Assembly: GCA_964348795.1 (NCBI GenBank)
Contig: CAYGDY010000011.1
Location: 1-64,000 of the forward strand
DNA: 64,000 nt
Direction: 5' to 3'
Source: JADLAT01 sp964348795
GTDB taxonomy: Bacteria; Pseudomonadota; Alphaproteobacteria; Micavibrionales; Micavibrionaceae
The translations under genes were made by a program, and so were the position numbers. Shown here piece by piece: positions 26,716 to 35,182 of this stretch; position 1 is the stretch's first letter; the number at the start of each line of letters is the position of its first letter. The notes under the pieces are model-generated. The model did not search any database and was not told the origin of the DNA. It saw only the letters and a program-made list of their open reading frames with translations.

Positions 26716-28167
26716 TTACTGGGCGCACGCCTGCGCAAACATAACGGATGAAGAATGCTTTTCCAACTGCTCCGGCAACGCATACGCCCACGCCGTTATA
26801 TCCCCCGCGCCAAGACAGACCACCAGATCCCCCGCCTTGGCCAGTTCGGCAATCACGTGCGGCAGGGCATCTTTGGACTCCAACGCGCGCACATCCTTAT
26901 GCCCGTGGCCTGCGATGCCATCGACCAGCGCAGTCTTGTTCGCGCCATCAATCGGTGTTTCGCCCGCCTCGTACACATCGGCGATCAAGACAACATCGGC
27001 CTCGTTAAAGCATTTACAAAATTCCTCGAACAGATCATGAAGCCTTGTATAGCGATGCGGTTGCATCACAGCGATGATCCGCCCGCCTGTCTCCGCCACA
27101 GCTTGGCGCGCCGTTTTCAGCACCACGGAAATCTCGACCGGATGATGCGCGTAATCGTCAATCACGGTCACGCCGCCCGCCTCGCCCGTTCTCGTGAAGC
27201 GGCGTTTGACCCCCGTAAAACTCGCCAAACCGCGCTTCATCCCCTCTGCGCTTACGCCCGCATCATGCGCAATCGCCAAAGATACCAGCGCGTTTTGCAC
27301 ATTATGAAGCCCCAGCATCGGCAAGTGAATCTCCTCCAGCGTAAAACCCTTTTCCCCCGCAAAGACCACATCGAACACACTGCCCCGCGCGTCAGAGCGG
27401 ATATTCACGGCCTTGACATCGGCCTGCGGGTTAAACCCGTAGGTAATCACACGCCGATCCTTGATGGACGGGATCAACGCCTGCACCTCGGGATGATCCA
27501 GACACAGCACCGCATAGCCGTAAAACGGCACGTTGTGGATGAACTGCAGGTAGGCTTCTTTGACCTTTTCAAAACTGCCGTAATGCTCCATATGCTCGGG
27601 ATCGATATTGGTGACCACGGCAACGGAGGCGGGCAGGCGCGTAAATGTCCCGTCGCTCTCATCGGCCTCGACCACCATCATATCACTCTGCCCCAGCCGC
27701 GTATTCGTGCCATAGGCATGGACAATCCCGCCATTGATCACGGTCGGGTCAAAGCCCGCGGATTCCAGCATCTGCCCCACCATGGCGGTGGTAGTTGTCT
27801 TGCCATGCGTGCCGCCAATCGCCACCGCCCATTTGAGGCGCATCAACTCCGCCAACATCTCCGCCCGCCGGACGATAGGGATCTGCGCCGCCCGCGCCGC
27901 CTGAAGCTCCACATTTTGGGGTTTGACGGCAGAGGATATTACAACGGCAAACGGTTTTTTCCCGCCCATCTCCAGATGTTCGGGCGCATGCCCCACCGCA
28001 ACTGCGATCCCGCCCGCGCGCAGGCGTTTGACATTCGCGCTTTCGGCCTGGTCCGAGCCCTGTACCGTATAGCCCAGCGAATGCAGGACTTCGGCAATCC
28101 CGCTCATCCCGATTCCGCCAATCCCGATAAAATGAAGCGGTCCGATATCCTGAGGCATTCCACGCAT
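26716..28167 (-). CDS. murC: UDP-N-acetylmuramate:L-alanine ligase
   Basis: Adds L-Ala to UDP-MurNAc, the first step of stem-peptide synthesis. From ATG 28167 (preceded by AAGAGATG) it has 483 residues, with the N-terminal GIGGIGMSG UDP-binding loop at 15-23, P-loop GTHGKTT at 119-125, EADESDGTF, NIDPEHMEHYG and the C-terminal IDDYAHHP motif of MurC. Normal length. It is found outside the division cluster, on the same strand as murB. Confidence 0.97.
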   Translation of the reverse strand: MRGMPQDIGPLHFIGIGGIGMSGIAEVLHSLGYTVQGSDQAESANVKRLRAGGIAVAVGHAPEHLEMGGKKPFAVVISSAVKPQNVELQAARAAQIPIVRRAEMLAELMRLKWAVAIGGTHGKTTTTAMVGQMLESAGFDPTVINGGIVHAYGTNTRLGQSDMMVVEADESDGTFTRLPASVAVVTNIDPEHMEHYGSFEKVKEAYLQFIHNVPFYGYAVLCLDHPEVQALIPSIKDRRVITYGFNPQADVKAVNIRSDARGSVFDVVFAGEKGFTLEEIHLPMLGLHNVQNALVSLAIAHDAGVSAEGMKRGLASFTGVKRRFTRTGEAGGVTVIDDYAHHPVEISVVLKTARQAVAETGGRIIAVMQPHRYTRLHDLFEEFCKCFNEADVVLIADVYEAGETPIDGANKTALVDGIAGHGHKDVRALESKDALPHVIAELAKAGDLVVCLGAGDITAWAYALPEQLEKHSSSVMFAQACAQ

Positions 28168-28261
28168 AGTACATCTCTTAGGTTCAAGGGGTTTTATTAC
28201 GGAGAAACTATAACCACCAAGACACAAAGACACAAAGAACTTTTCGCTTGATGTCCCACAT

Positions 28262-28359
28262 CGTCACCCACGAGGAGGGACAACGTCCCGACGTGGCAAT
28301 CCAGAAAATTCTAAAAGACTGGATTGCTTCGCCCCTCCTGCGGTGGGCTCGCAATGACG
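28262..28359. repeat. Palindromic element, family A (divergent copy)
   Basis: CGTCACCCACGAGGAGGG ... GTGGCAATCCAG, then CTGGATTGCTTCG ... GGGCTCGCAATGACG. A nearby CACCAAGACACAAAGACACAAAG stretch at about 28217-28237 resembles the family E motif. Confidence 0.75.
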
Positions 28360-28372
28360 GTTATAAATCCCC

Positions 28373-28828
28373 CTAATACCCCTTGGGGATCAACTTCAAA
28401 ATCGCCCAGCCACCCACACTCATACCGATAAAAATCAGGATATACATCACCTGTGCCATCATCAGATCTTCCTGTAAACGCCACGCCAGCGCCACAAAAA
28501 ACGGCAGGAGGCACACCACCCCCACCAAAACATGCGCATAGCCAAAGACACGGCGCTGACCGTTTTTCAGAGTCACTATCCGGATCATTTGCCGCACAAT
28601 CGGGGGATTGATGAGATAAGATAACTGGTCGATCCTATGCACCACAACTGTCTTTTCATCCAGTAGCACCAGCGGAAGGAAGACCCCCTTGCTTTTCTTT
28701 TCCGAAAAACCAACCACCTCCGCCTCCACGATTTTTCCGGCAAAGCGTCCGAACAAAAACTCCCCGATCAGATACACCCCCCACAGGGCAGGCAGAGCAG
28801 AGAGGAAGAGAAGTATGGTGTCCAACAT
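28373..28828 (-). CDS. Hypothetical membrane protein, 151 residues
   Basis: Three predicted membrane segments: residues 3-25, about 98-117 and about 124-145. Between the first and second lies a small domain with alternating hydrophobic residues, which may be a beta barrel-like domain (KIVEAEVVGFSEKK ... VVHRID). No family recognised. It is isolated between repeats of families A and B. Confidence 0.65.
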   Translation of the reverse strand: MLDTILLFLSALPALWGVYLIGEFLFGRFAGKIVEAEVVGFSEKKSKGVFLPLVLLDEKTVVVHRIDQLSYLINPPIVRQMIRIVTLKNGQRRVFGYAHVLVGVVCLLPFFVALAWRLQEDLMMAQVMYILIFIGMSVGGWAILKLIPKGY

Positions 28829-28858
28829 TATCCCACAATCCAGTTTTTATTTTAAATA

Positions 28859-28925
28859 CGTCATTCTGAGGCGAAGCCGAAGAATCTTTTTTAACAGAGA
28901 TCCTTCGCCGTTGGCTCAGGATGAC
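28859..28925. repeat. Palindromic element, family B (GTCATTCTGAGG type)
   Basis: CGTCATTCTGAGGCGAAGCC ... AGAATCTT, loop, AGATCCTTCG ... GGCTCAGGATGACAG. Five further copies of this family occur in the window. Confidence 0.8.
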
Positions 28926-28942
28926 AGAATACAAGGATCTTC

Positions 28943-30106
28943 TCAACTCTCCAGATACCGCACGGGATTGATCGCTTCCGTCCCGCGCCGGACTTCAAAA
29001 TGCAACTGCGGTGAATCGACTGATCCCGTTGAGCCCACAGTGCCGATCGTCTGCCCCCGCTTGATGACGTCTCCGCGCTTGATTGTGATCTGGTCCAGAT
29101 GCGCATAGGCCGTCATCCAGCGCCCGTCATGCCGGATCAGGATCAAATTTCCCGTGCCCTTGAGTTCATTGCCTGCATACACCACCACGCCGTTTTCGGC
29201 GGCTTTGACCGTTGTGCCCTTGGGGGCTTTGATATTGATTCCGTCATTATGCAGGCCATCGGGCTTGCTTCCATAGGCGGAAATCACCTTCCCCGCGACA
29301 GGCCTCAGGAAACGGGAGGACGCCCGCTGGGGAGTCTGGGAGGAAATCTTTACACGGGGGGCCACAGGCACCGATTCAGCCCGCGCAATGTCCTGTGTCT
29401 CCCTCAGACCCTGTGCCGCAAGCGGCGGTTTTTTCTCCGGCAGTATCGGCGCTGTTTCGGATGGGAGCGCGTACCCTTCCGGCAGGCGCAGAATATGAGC
29501 CTGCCCCTGCGGCGGCGTGTGCCGTGCGATACGCAACGTGCCCAGTGTTCCCGCCAGCGCACCGTCTGTTTTGCCAGTCCCGTCCTGTTGCGGGCCTTTG
29601 GGGAACGGGAAAGCCGGATCCTTTGAATGTCTGTCCCCATCCCTTCTGCCCACCAAAGCAGACACGGTCCGTTCCACGAACGATCCCGATCCGGCCCCGA
29701 CCGAAGGCAGTTTGACACTTTGCCCTGCCGAAACCCGATAGGGCGCCTGCCAGTGATTGAGACGCACCACATCGGTACTGCTCACCCCGAACAGGCGGGA
29801 AATACTGTAAACCGTATCGCCCGCACGAGCCCGATAGGTCTGCGGCGGCGGAAGCTTGATTCGCTGGCCGGCATGGAGTGCAAACGGCGCGACCAGATGG
29901 TTCACCGCGACAATATCCTGCATCACCAGATCATACCTGCGGGAAATTGTGTAGATCGTTTCGCCTCTGGAGACCGTATGCACACCCGCGCTCCCCGCGC
30001 CGTCGCTCCGTCCGTAAAACGTCACGGGCGCAGGCGCCTGCGGGTCCAGACATCCCGAAAGCGGCAGAAGCAGTAACAAAAAAATTCCCCTCACATACGG
30101 CATCAT
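28943..30106 (-). CDS. nlpD: NlpD-like LysM/degenerate M23 lipoprotein
   Basis: 387-residue lipoprotein: signal peptide with lipobox LSGC (Cys19), two LysM domains (about 43-86 and 92-136), a Pro-rich linker and a C-terminal M23 (LytM) domain from about 275. The zinc sites of M23 peptidases seem lost: the first motif reads HNDGIN instead of HxGxD-type, and the last reads QLHFEV instead of HLHFE. Known proteins of this form (NlpD, EnvC) do not cut peptidoglycan but activate amidases at the septum, and I infer that role. Six bases separate it from pcm upstream, a common arrangement. Confidence 0.9.
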   Translation of the reverse strand: MMPYVRGIFLLLLLPLSGCLDPQAPAPVTFYGRSDGAGSAGVHTVSRGETIYTISRRYDLVMQDIVAVNHLVAPFALHAGQRIKLPPPQTYRARAGDTVYSISRLFGVSSTDVVRLNHWQAPYRVSAGQSVKLPSVGAGSGSFVERTVSALVGRRDGDRHSKDPAFPFPKGPQQDGTGKTDGALAGTLGTLRIARHTPPQGQAHILRLPEGYALPSETAPILPEKKPPLAAQGLRETQDIARAESVPVAPRVKISSQTPQRASSRFLRPVAGKVISAYGSKPDGLHNDGINIKAPKGTTVKAAENGVVVYAGNELKGTGNLILIRHDGRWMTAYAHLDQITIKRGDVIKRGQTIGTVGSTGSVDSPQLHFEVRRGTEAINPVRYLES

Positions 30107-30112
30107 CAGTGA

Positions 30113-30862
30113 TTACACGACCCTTTCCGTGAGAGTCCGTCCCCGTTCCCATAGCGTTTCAAAGTCATCGTCGTCCTCCGGTGCGGGGCCTGCCAGCGCG
30201 ACATCCGGCAGGAGTGGCACAAACCGCACGGGCATCAAATCCCGAATCACGAGACTCTCCGGTGTTTCCTTGACATAGCGCTTCAGGCGTTGCTGACCAT
30301 TCTCCCCCACAGGGATCACCAGAACCCCGCCAATCCTGAGCTGGGATATCAGGGCATCGGGCGGTTTTTCCCGTGCCGCCGCCGTACAGATGATTTTGTC
30401 GAACGGGGCCTGATCAATCCCGTGCATGGTGGGCCAGCCCTTCATGCCATCCCCCGCCAGCACGGTCACATTACGGATTTTTAGCTGATGAAACACCGCT
30501 TCTGCCCGTTCCAGCAAGACCTTGTGCCGCTCGATCGTATAGACCCGCCGGCAGAGCTTCGCCAAAATCGCGGTCTGGTACCCGCATCCCGTCCCGATTT
30601 CCAGCACCTTGTCCCGATCCGTGAGTCCCAATGCCGCCGTCATCGTGGCCACGACAAAGGGCTGGCTGATGGTCTGCCCCCGCCCGATCGGCAGGGCAAT
30701 ATCCTCCCACGCCTGCGTCTGGACGGCGGGTGGTACAAACACATCCCGCGCCACGCGCTCCATGGCGGACAGCACCTTTGTGTCGGTGATTCCCTTGTTA
30801 CGAAGCTCCATAATCAAACGGATTCGCTTGTTCTGATCCTGTGTTTTCCTGAGTGTATCCAT
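30113..30862 (-). CDS. pcm: Protein-L-isoaspartate O-methyltransferase
   Basis: Repairs isoaspartyl residues in aged proteins using SAM. 249 residues with the SAM-binding block EIGTGCGYQTAIL (about 95-107), preceded by IGRGQTISQPFVVA, the substrate-binding segment of the family, and later DKIICTAAA. The C-terminal 30 residues are acidic. It lies directly before nlpD; in related genomes surE often precedes pcm, but here the upstream 1.1 kb contains only small genes. Confidence 0.96.
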   Translation of the reverse strand: MDTLRKTQDQNKRIRLIMELRNKGITDTKVLSAMERVARDVFVPPAVQTQAWEDIALPIGRGQTISQPFVVATMTAALGLTDRDKVLEIGTGCGYQTAILAKLCRRVYTIERHKVLLERAEAVFHQLKIRNVTVLAGDGMKGWPTMHGIDQAPFDKIICTAAAREKPPDALISQLRIGGVLVIPVGENGQQRLKRYVKETPESLVIRDLMPVRFVPLLPDVALAGPAPEDDDDFETLWERGRTLTERVV

Positions 30863-30954
30863 CAGGGCCTGATTCTATCCCAGAAACGGGATTCTGTCAT
30901 CTTACGTCTCCGCTTGCCTGAAAAAGAAAACTTCTGGATAATTTTAAAAAAGTA

Positions 30955-30983
30955 TTGACACAAAGAAAATTCCACACTATAAG
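30955..30983 (+). promoter_or_regulatory. Strong sigma-70-like promoter of a small transcript
   Basis: TTGACA (30955-30960), exactly 17 bases, TATAAG (30978-30983). This is one of the best matches in the window and faces the small gene at 31055. Confidence 0.8.
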
Positions 30984-31054
30984 GCGGATAATTTTTAACT
31001 GCATAGAGACTTCCCCCCCATAAAAAACCTCATCTATTACAGCGGATACAAACC

Positions 31055-31240
31055 ATGACAAACCCCTTTCAAAACACGCCAAGCGTGAGAAATGATTTTC
31101 TCGGGCAATCCCGTGGCGGCCACAAACCCCAGCATCAAGATCACATCACCGCACACAAGATGCCAAAACGCATAACATACGGCTTTACAGACAAACCCCA
31201 GAGCAATGAATTTTCATATTGCTCACAGCAACAAGGCTAG
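31055..31240 (+). CDS. Small polar protein, or the body of a small RNA
   Basis: A 61-codon frame lies within a complete small transcription unit: promoter at 30955-30983 and hairpin terminator at 31270-31301, giving an RNA of about 310 bases. The peptide is rich in Gln, His, Asn and Ser with no hydrophobic segment and matches nothing I know. There is no good ribosome binding site before the ATG, so the RNA itself may be the product. Confidence 0.45.
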   Translation: MTNPFQNTPSVRNDFLGQSRGGHKPQHQDHITAHKMPKRITYGFTDKPQSNEFSYCSQQQG

Positions 31241-31269
31241 AACGCGCGAGTCATACACACGAATCACAC

Positions 31270-31301
31270 AAGAGCCACGGGCGACCGCTGGCTCTTTTTT
31301 T
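31270..31301 (+). terminator. Rho-independent terminator
   Basis: AGAGCCA (31270-31276) pairs with TGGCTCT (31288-31294), followed by a run of T. Ends the transcript that starts near 30990. Confidence 0.8.
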
Positions 31302-31322
31302 GCACTTATTTTACTGCACCGC

Positions 31323-31344
31323 AAAAATTAACATGTTAATTTTT
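31323..31344. repeat. Perfect 22-base palindrome
   Basis: AAAAATTAACA followed directly by TGTTAATTTTT, without a loop. It lies between two small transcription units, about 60 bases before the -35 of the second. It may be a dimeric regulator site or a backup terminator; the lack of a loop favours a protein site. Confidence 0.75.
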
Positions 31345-31403
31345 AAACTATTATTTCATAAAATTAACTTATACAGATGTTTTATTTTGAATAAATTATT
31401 TTA

Positions 31404-31433
31404 TTGACACGGTTTATTGCCAGTTGCTAAACA
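31404..31433 (+). promoter_or_regulatory. Promoter of the 60-residue small gene
   Basis: TTGACA (31404-31409) with TAAACA (31428-31433) 18 bases downstream. The -35 is perfect, the -10 moderate. Confidence 0.55.
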
Positions 31434-31531
31434 AGTGTACTTTTTGTGATCTTTTAGTTCTCACCCATCAGGGGCTCTTCTGAAAGATACAAAAAGTTTG
31501 CAAACAACGGTAACATTTAAGGAGAAACATC

Positions 31532-31714
31532 ATGAATGACATCACAAGAAATCCTATCACGACCGCCGTACAACTCGGAGACTTCAACAAAACAGCCGAC
31601 AGCCTCATGGCACTTGCCGCCGCAAAAATTCAACGTGAAATTGATAGCGGCCTTATCAAAGGCAACGTTCAACAGCAACAGGCACAAACCTTTGAGCCTG
31701 ACCAAATGGCTTAA
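31532..31714 (+). CDS. Small protein, 60 residues
   Basis: AAGGAGA precedes the ATG at ideal spacing, the best ribosome binding site in the region. The peptide has a helical middle (DFNKTADSLMALAAAKIQRE) and a Gln-rich end; no signal peptide. It is flanked by a promoter upstream and by a terminator 32 bases after the stop, so it is a complete monocistronic unit. Family unknown. The leader of about 90 bases contains GGGGCTCTTCTGAAAG-like stretches that I cannot interpret. Confidence 0.72.
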   Translation: MNDITRNPITTAVQLGDFNKTADSLMALAAAKIQREIDSGLIKGNVQQQQAQTFEPDQMA

Positions 31715-31745
31715 ACAAAGCCCTTCATTGCCAGATTCCTACAAG

Positions 31746-31778
31746 AGGGCCCCTTTCAAAAAGCGGCCCTTTTATTTT
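31746..31778 (+). terminator. Rho-independent terminator
   Basis: AGGGCC (31746-31751) and GGCCCT (31765-31770) around a 13-base loop, followed by TTTATTTT. Ends the small gene's transcript. Confidence 0.75.
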
Positions 31779-31792
31779 ATGAGCCCTCGTCC

Positions 31793-31917
31793 GTCATCCC
31801 GTTGGTCTTTTGCGAAGCAAAAGTCACACGAACGGGATCCAGAAAAGAGAGCCGTGAAACGGCTCACCTTATGGACCCCCGCTCCACAAGCCTGCTGACG
31901 TAGGCGACGGGGATGAC
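31793..31917. repeat. Palindromic element, family D (long copy)
   Basis: Begins GTCATCCCGTTGG and ends GACGGGGATGAC. Inner parts CGGGATCCAG and ATGGACCCCCG, and GAGCCGTGAAACGGCTC, form nested hairpins. It lies between the small gene terminator and the end of serS. Confidence 0.7.
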
Positions 31918-31947
31918 AGAACAAGGATGTTTTTACTCTACCCCCAC

Positions 31948-33216
31948 CTACCCCTTCACAATCTTCTCTAGCCCGCCCATATAGGGTTTCAGGACATCGG
32001 GCACGAACACGCCGCCATCAGCGGGGTCATAGTAATTTTCAAGGACCGCAATCAACGCACGGCCCACTGCCACGCCCGAGCCATTGAGTGTATGGACGTA
32101 TCGAATGTCTTTTTCCCCCGCGCGGGTACGGGCATTCATCCGCCGCGCTTGGAAATCCCCGCAGTTCGAGCAACTGGAAATTTCGCGGTAACGTCCCTGC
32201 CCCGGTAGCCAAACCTCGATGTCATAGGTCTTGCGCGCGCCAAAGCCCGTGTCCCCGCTACACAGCACCATCGTGCGGAACGGCAGGTTCAGTTTTTTTA
32301 ACACAGCCTCCGCACAGCCCGTCATGCGTTCATGCTCGGCCTCGGAATCCTCAGGTCTCGTGATGCTCACCATCTCGACCTTGTAAAATTGGTGCTGGCG
32401 GATCATGCCGCGCGTATCGCGCCCCGCCGCCCCCGCTTCTTGGCGGAAACACGGCGTAAAGGCGGTGTAACGACGCGGGAGCGTGTCCAGCTCCACAACC
32501 CTATCCGCCACAATATTCGTCAGCGGGACTTCTGCGGTCGGTAAAAGCCAATCCCCCCGCGTGGTTAAAAATTGATCCTCCGCAAATTTCGGGAGTTGCC
32601 CCGTACCGAACATTGCCTGATCTTTAATCATCAACGGCGGAGAAACTTCGGTGTAGCCATGCTCTTGGCAATGCACATCCAGAAAAAACATACCCAAGGC
32701 TCGTTCCAACCGCGCCAAGCCCCCGCTCAGCATCGTGAACCGTGCACCCGACATTTTCGCCGCCGTTTCAAAATCCATCAGCCCCAAGGCTTCACCGATT
32801 TCAAAATGCTCGGGCGTTTTGGCGGTGCCCAAGCTCCCCCAGCTCCGCAAGACCACGTTATCATCTTCATCCGCGCCATCGGGCACGTCATCCCGCAAAA
32901 TATTGGGCAGGCTCGCCAAATGTTGATTAAGACTTTCGCCGAGCGTGCGGTCTTGTTCTTCGAGCGCGGTCATCTCGTCCTTGAGCGCCGCCACCTGCGC
33001 CATCGCCTCGCTGGCATCCCCGCCCGCTTTTTTAATCTCGCCGATTTTCTGGGATTGCGCATTGCGCGTGGCTTGGAGTTCCTGCAACCGCGTCTGCACG
33101 CCGCGCCGTGCCTCGTCCAGCCCCAAAATGGCGGGGCTTTGCGCGGGCAATTTCCGCCGCGCCATCGCCGCATCAAAGGCCGTGGGGTTCTCGCGAATGG
33201 TTTTAATGTCGTGCAT
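31948..33216 (-). CDS. serS: Serine-tRNA ligase
   Basis: Charges tRNA-Ser. 422 residues: an N-terminal long antiparallel coiled coil (about 30-105) that grips the tRNA variable arm, then a class II catalytic core with LPRRYTAFTPCFRQEAGAAG (motif 2), the serine-binding STAEVPL-like PTAEVPLTN and motif 3 with GSGVAVGRALIAVLENY. Length and start (MHDIKTIRENP) are typical. Upstream are two palindromic repeats. Confidence 0.97.
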   Translation of the reverse strand: MHDIKTIRENPTAFDAAMARRKLPAQSPAILGLDEARRGVQTRLQELQATRNAQSQKIGEIKKAGGDASEAMAQVAALKDEMTALEEQDRTLGESLNQHLASLPNILRDDVPDGADEDDNVVLRSWGSLGTAKTPEHFEIGEALGLMDFETAAKMSGARFTMLSGGLARLERALGMFFLDVHCQEHGYTEVSPPLMIKDQAMFGTGQLPKFAEDQFLTTRGDWLLPTAEVPLTNIVADRVVELDTLPRRYTAFTPCFRQEAGAAGRDTRGMIRQHQFYKVEMVSITRPEDSEAEHERMTGCAEAVLKKLNLPFRTMVLCSGDTGFGARKTYDIEVWLPGQGRYREISSCSNCGDFQARRMNARTRAGEKDIRYVHTLNGSGVAVGRALIAVLENYYDPADGGVFVPDVLKPYMGGLEKIVKG

Positions 33217-33239
33217 GGTCTTGTCTTCCGTTTTTTAAT

Positions 33240-33299
33240 GTCATCCTGAGCAACGCGAAGGATCTTACTCAAGATTCTTCGGCTTCGCCTCAGAATGAC
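33240..33299. repeat. Palindromic element, family B
   Basis: GTCATCCTGAGC ... AGGATCTT, loop, AAGATTCTTCGG ... CTCAGAATGAC. Just upstream of serS. Confidence 0.8.
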
Positions 33300-33362
33300 A
33301 ACGCATTTTGAGTCCTACCCCTACCCAAAACGGCGCAAAAAAGCAATGCGGATTACATCACA

Positions 33363-33438
33363 CGTCATCGCGAGGTCATGAAATGACCGTGGCGATCCAG
33401 AAAAAACTGGATGGCTTCGGCTTCGCCTCGCAATGACG
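33363..33438. repeat. Palindromic element, family A (short copy)
   Basis: CGTCATCGCGAGG ... GGCGATCCAG, A loop, CTGGATGGCTTC ... CCTCGCAATGACG. Together with the family B copy it fills most of the 269-base gap between divergent serS and the next gene. Confidence 0.8.
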
Positions 33439-33485
33439 CAGGATAAAACTGGTATCTCCGTGCAAATAACGATAAAATCCCTCAC

Positions 33486-34367
33486 ATGAAACGCGTTCTC
33501 TCCCTGCACAAGCCTTATACCTCTCTGCCTTTGATCTTCGACTCCCCCCATAGCGGGACGTATTATCCGGCAGATTTTGGCTATGCCTGTGACTTTTCCA
33601 TACTGAAAACGGCGGAAGATCATTTCGTGGATGACCTGTTTTCCACCGCGCCGGAGCATGGCGCGACGCTCCTGTGCGCCGAATTCCCGCGCAGTTATAT
33701 CGACCCCAACCGCGCGGTGGATGATATCGACCCTGAATTGCTGGAACACAAAACATGGACGGGACCCACGCCGATTGCGCCCACACCCCGCTCCCACGCA
33801 GGGATAGGCCTGATCCGGCGGCTGGTCCGGCCCGGCCTTCCGGTCTATGACCGCCCCCTTTCAACGGAGGACATTTCAGACCGGATCACCAAATATTACA
33901 CCCCCTATCACACCGCATTAGCAGAGGAAATCGCAGATCTCCACTACACCTTCGGGGCGGTCTGGCATATTAACTGCCACGCCATGCCCCACGCCACCGC
34001 ATACCCGAAAAACCATATCGGGCTGGCAGGACACAAACCCAAAGCGGCGGATTTCACGCTGGGTGATCGCGACGGGACAAGCTGTTCCCACGAATTCACG
34101 CAGGTTTTGCGGCACTTCCTCCAGCAAAAGGGCTATACCGTGACTGTCAACGACCCCTTCAAGGGCGCAGAGCTGATCCAGCGCTATGCCAACCCAGCGC
34201 TGGGGTATCACGCGCTCCAGATCGAGATCAACAAGGCGCTCTATATGGATGAGGAAACCGGTGCCCGCTCCGCCCGTTATCCCGCCCTCAAAGCCGATAT
34301 TGTGGATCTCATGGTATTTTGCGCCGCCTTTGTCCGCGCCCGCCTGATCCCGCTGGCGGCGGATTAA
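33486..34367 (+). CDS. N-formylglutamate amidohydrolase family protein
   Basis: 293 residues with the family motifs: DSPHSGTYYP near residues 20-29, EDHFVDDLF, a PRSYIDPNRA block, HINCHAMP near 160 and the late EINKALYMDE. These include the His, Asp and Glu residues expected to hold zinc. Members release formate from N-formylglutamate in histidine breakdown, or act on related N-acyl substrates. No hut genes lie nearby, so the substrate is open. Confidence 0.9.
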   Translation: MKRVLSLHKPYTSLPLIFDSPHSGTYYPADFGYACDFSILKTAEDHFVDDLFSTAPEHGATLLCAEFPRSYIDPNRAVDDIDPELLEHKTWTGPTPIAPTPRSHAGIGLIRRLVRPGLPVYDRPLSTEDISDRITKYYTPYHTALAEEIADLHYTFGAVWHINCHAMPHATAYPKNHIGLAGHKPKAADFTLGDRDGTSCSHEFTQVLRHFLQQKGYTVTVNDPFKGAELIQRYANPALGYHALQIEINKALYMDEETGARSARYPALKADIVDLMVFCAAFVRARLIPLAAD

Positions 34368-34398
34368 CCCCTTGTTTTTTAACATAGTAAAAATAAAT

Positions 34399-34430
34399 TT
34401 GACATTGTCTGTGTTTCTTTAGTATATAAT
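34399..34430 (+). promoter_or_regulatory. Promoter of the 234-residue hypothetical gene
   Basis: TTGACA (34399-34404), 18 bases, TATATA (34423-34428) merging into TATAAT (34425-34430). The ATG is 30 bases downstream, so the leader is short. Confidence 0.75.
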
Positions 34431-34459
34431 GTTGTCATAAAAAATAAAAAGGTGATTCC

Positions 34460-35164
34460 ATGACAACACTGCAGGACAATTTTACAGACAGCGCCCTCCA
34501 CGACTCCCATGTTCAGGCCTTTGAAGCGCATGAAGACCTCATTGCATATGCCGAGCAATACTCGAATGTCATCGTGGCGCAGTACGCCGGACGCTTCAAC
34601 ATCACGACTGACAGCGGGCCAGAAGGCGGCACTCTGCGCCTGCATGTGTCTTTGCGGGAATTCGGCACGCCCCCGCCTGCGGAAGAAGTCAAAATCGCGC
34701 TGGCGCACGAGCTTGAAAAACAGGGCCTCATCATCGAGGATTCCTATACAAAACAAGCATGGGTCAAGGGCACATACCCCACCACCCCTTACAGCACCAT
34801 GCAGGAAAAAATATTTGAAAATCAGTATAGTGAAGTGTTCGGAACCGTCAAAGCTGAAGATCAAGCCAGAGGTCAGGATTTTCTCAAGAACCATGTTGTG
34901 GGTTTTAGTTTTTCACCTGATATTCATGATGTTAACACCATTGCCGACAGTTACAAAAAGGTCTTGGAAACTGTGGGCTGGTCCTCCACACCGTCCCAAA
35001 CTCTTTCCAAACCCGATTGCGCGATGCTTGCACGGCGCCTCGAAAAAATCGCACTGGAACTGGCAGATGGAGACAAGGATCTGGCCTTTCAGGCCTTAAC
35101 TCACCTCAGCAAAACATATGCCGTTGAGACACCTGCACAACCTCCAGATCTTACGTATCCATAA
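34460..35164 (+). CDS. Hypothetical protein, 234 residues
   Basis: Soluble protein without signal peptide and not recognised. AAAGGTG precedes the ATG. The first 110 residues have mixed alpha/beta character, and the last 60 look like helical pairs (ARRLEKIALELADGDKDLAF), perhaps a repeat fold. It has its own strong promoter and is convergent with lipB. Base composition is like the housekeeping genes. Confidence 0.7.
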   Translation: MTTLQDNFTDSALHDSHVQAFEAHEDLIAYAEQYSNVIVAQYAGRFNITTDSGPEGGTLRLHVSLREFGTPPPAEEVKIALAHELEKQGLIIEDSYTKQAWVKGTYPTTPYSTMQEKIFENQYSEVFGTVKAEDQARGQDFLKNHVVGFSFSPDIHDVNTIADSYKKVLETVGWSSTPSQTLSKPDCAMLARRLEKIALELADGDKDLAFQALTHLSKTYAVETPAQPPDLTYP

Positions 35165-35182
35165 CATCAAGCACACAAGCGT

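Noticed and set aside
26755..28251. 498-codon open frame on the plus strand opposite murC
   Set aside because: It mirrors murC, is rich in His, Arg and Gln, lacks any domain, and murC is certain. It is an antisense shadow of a GC-rich gene.
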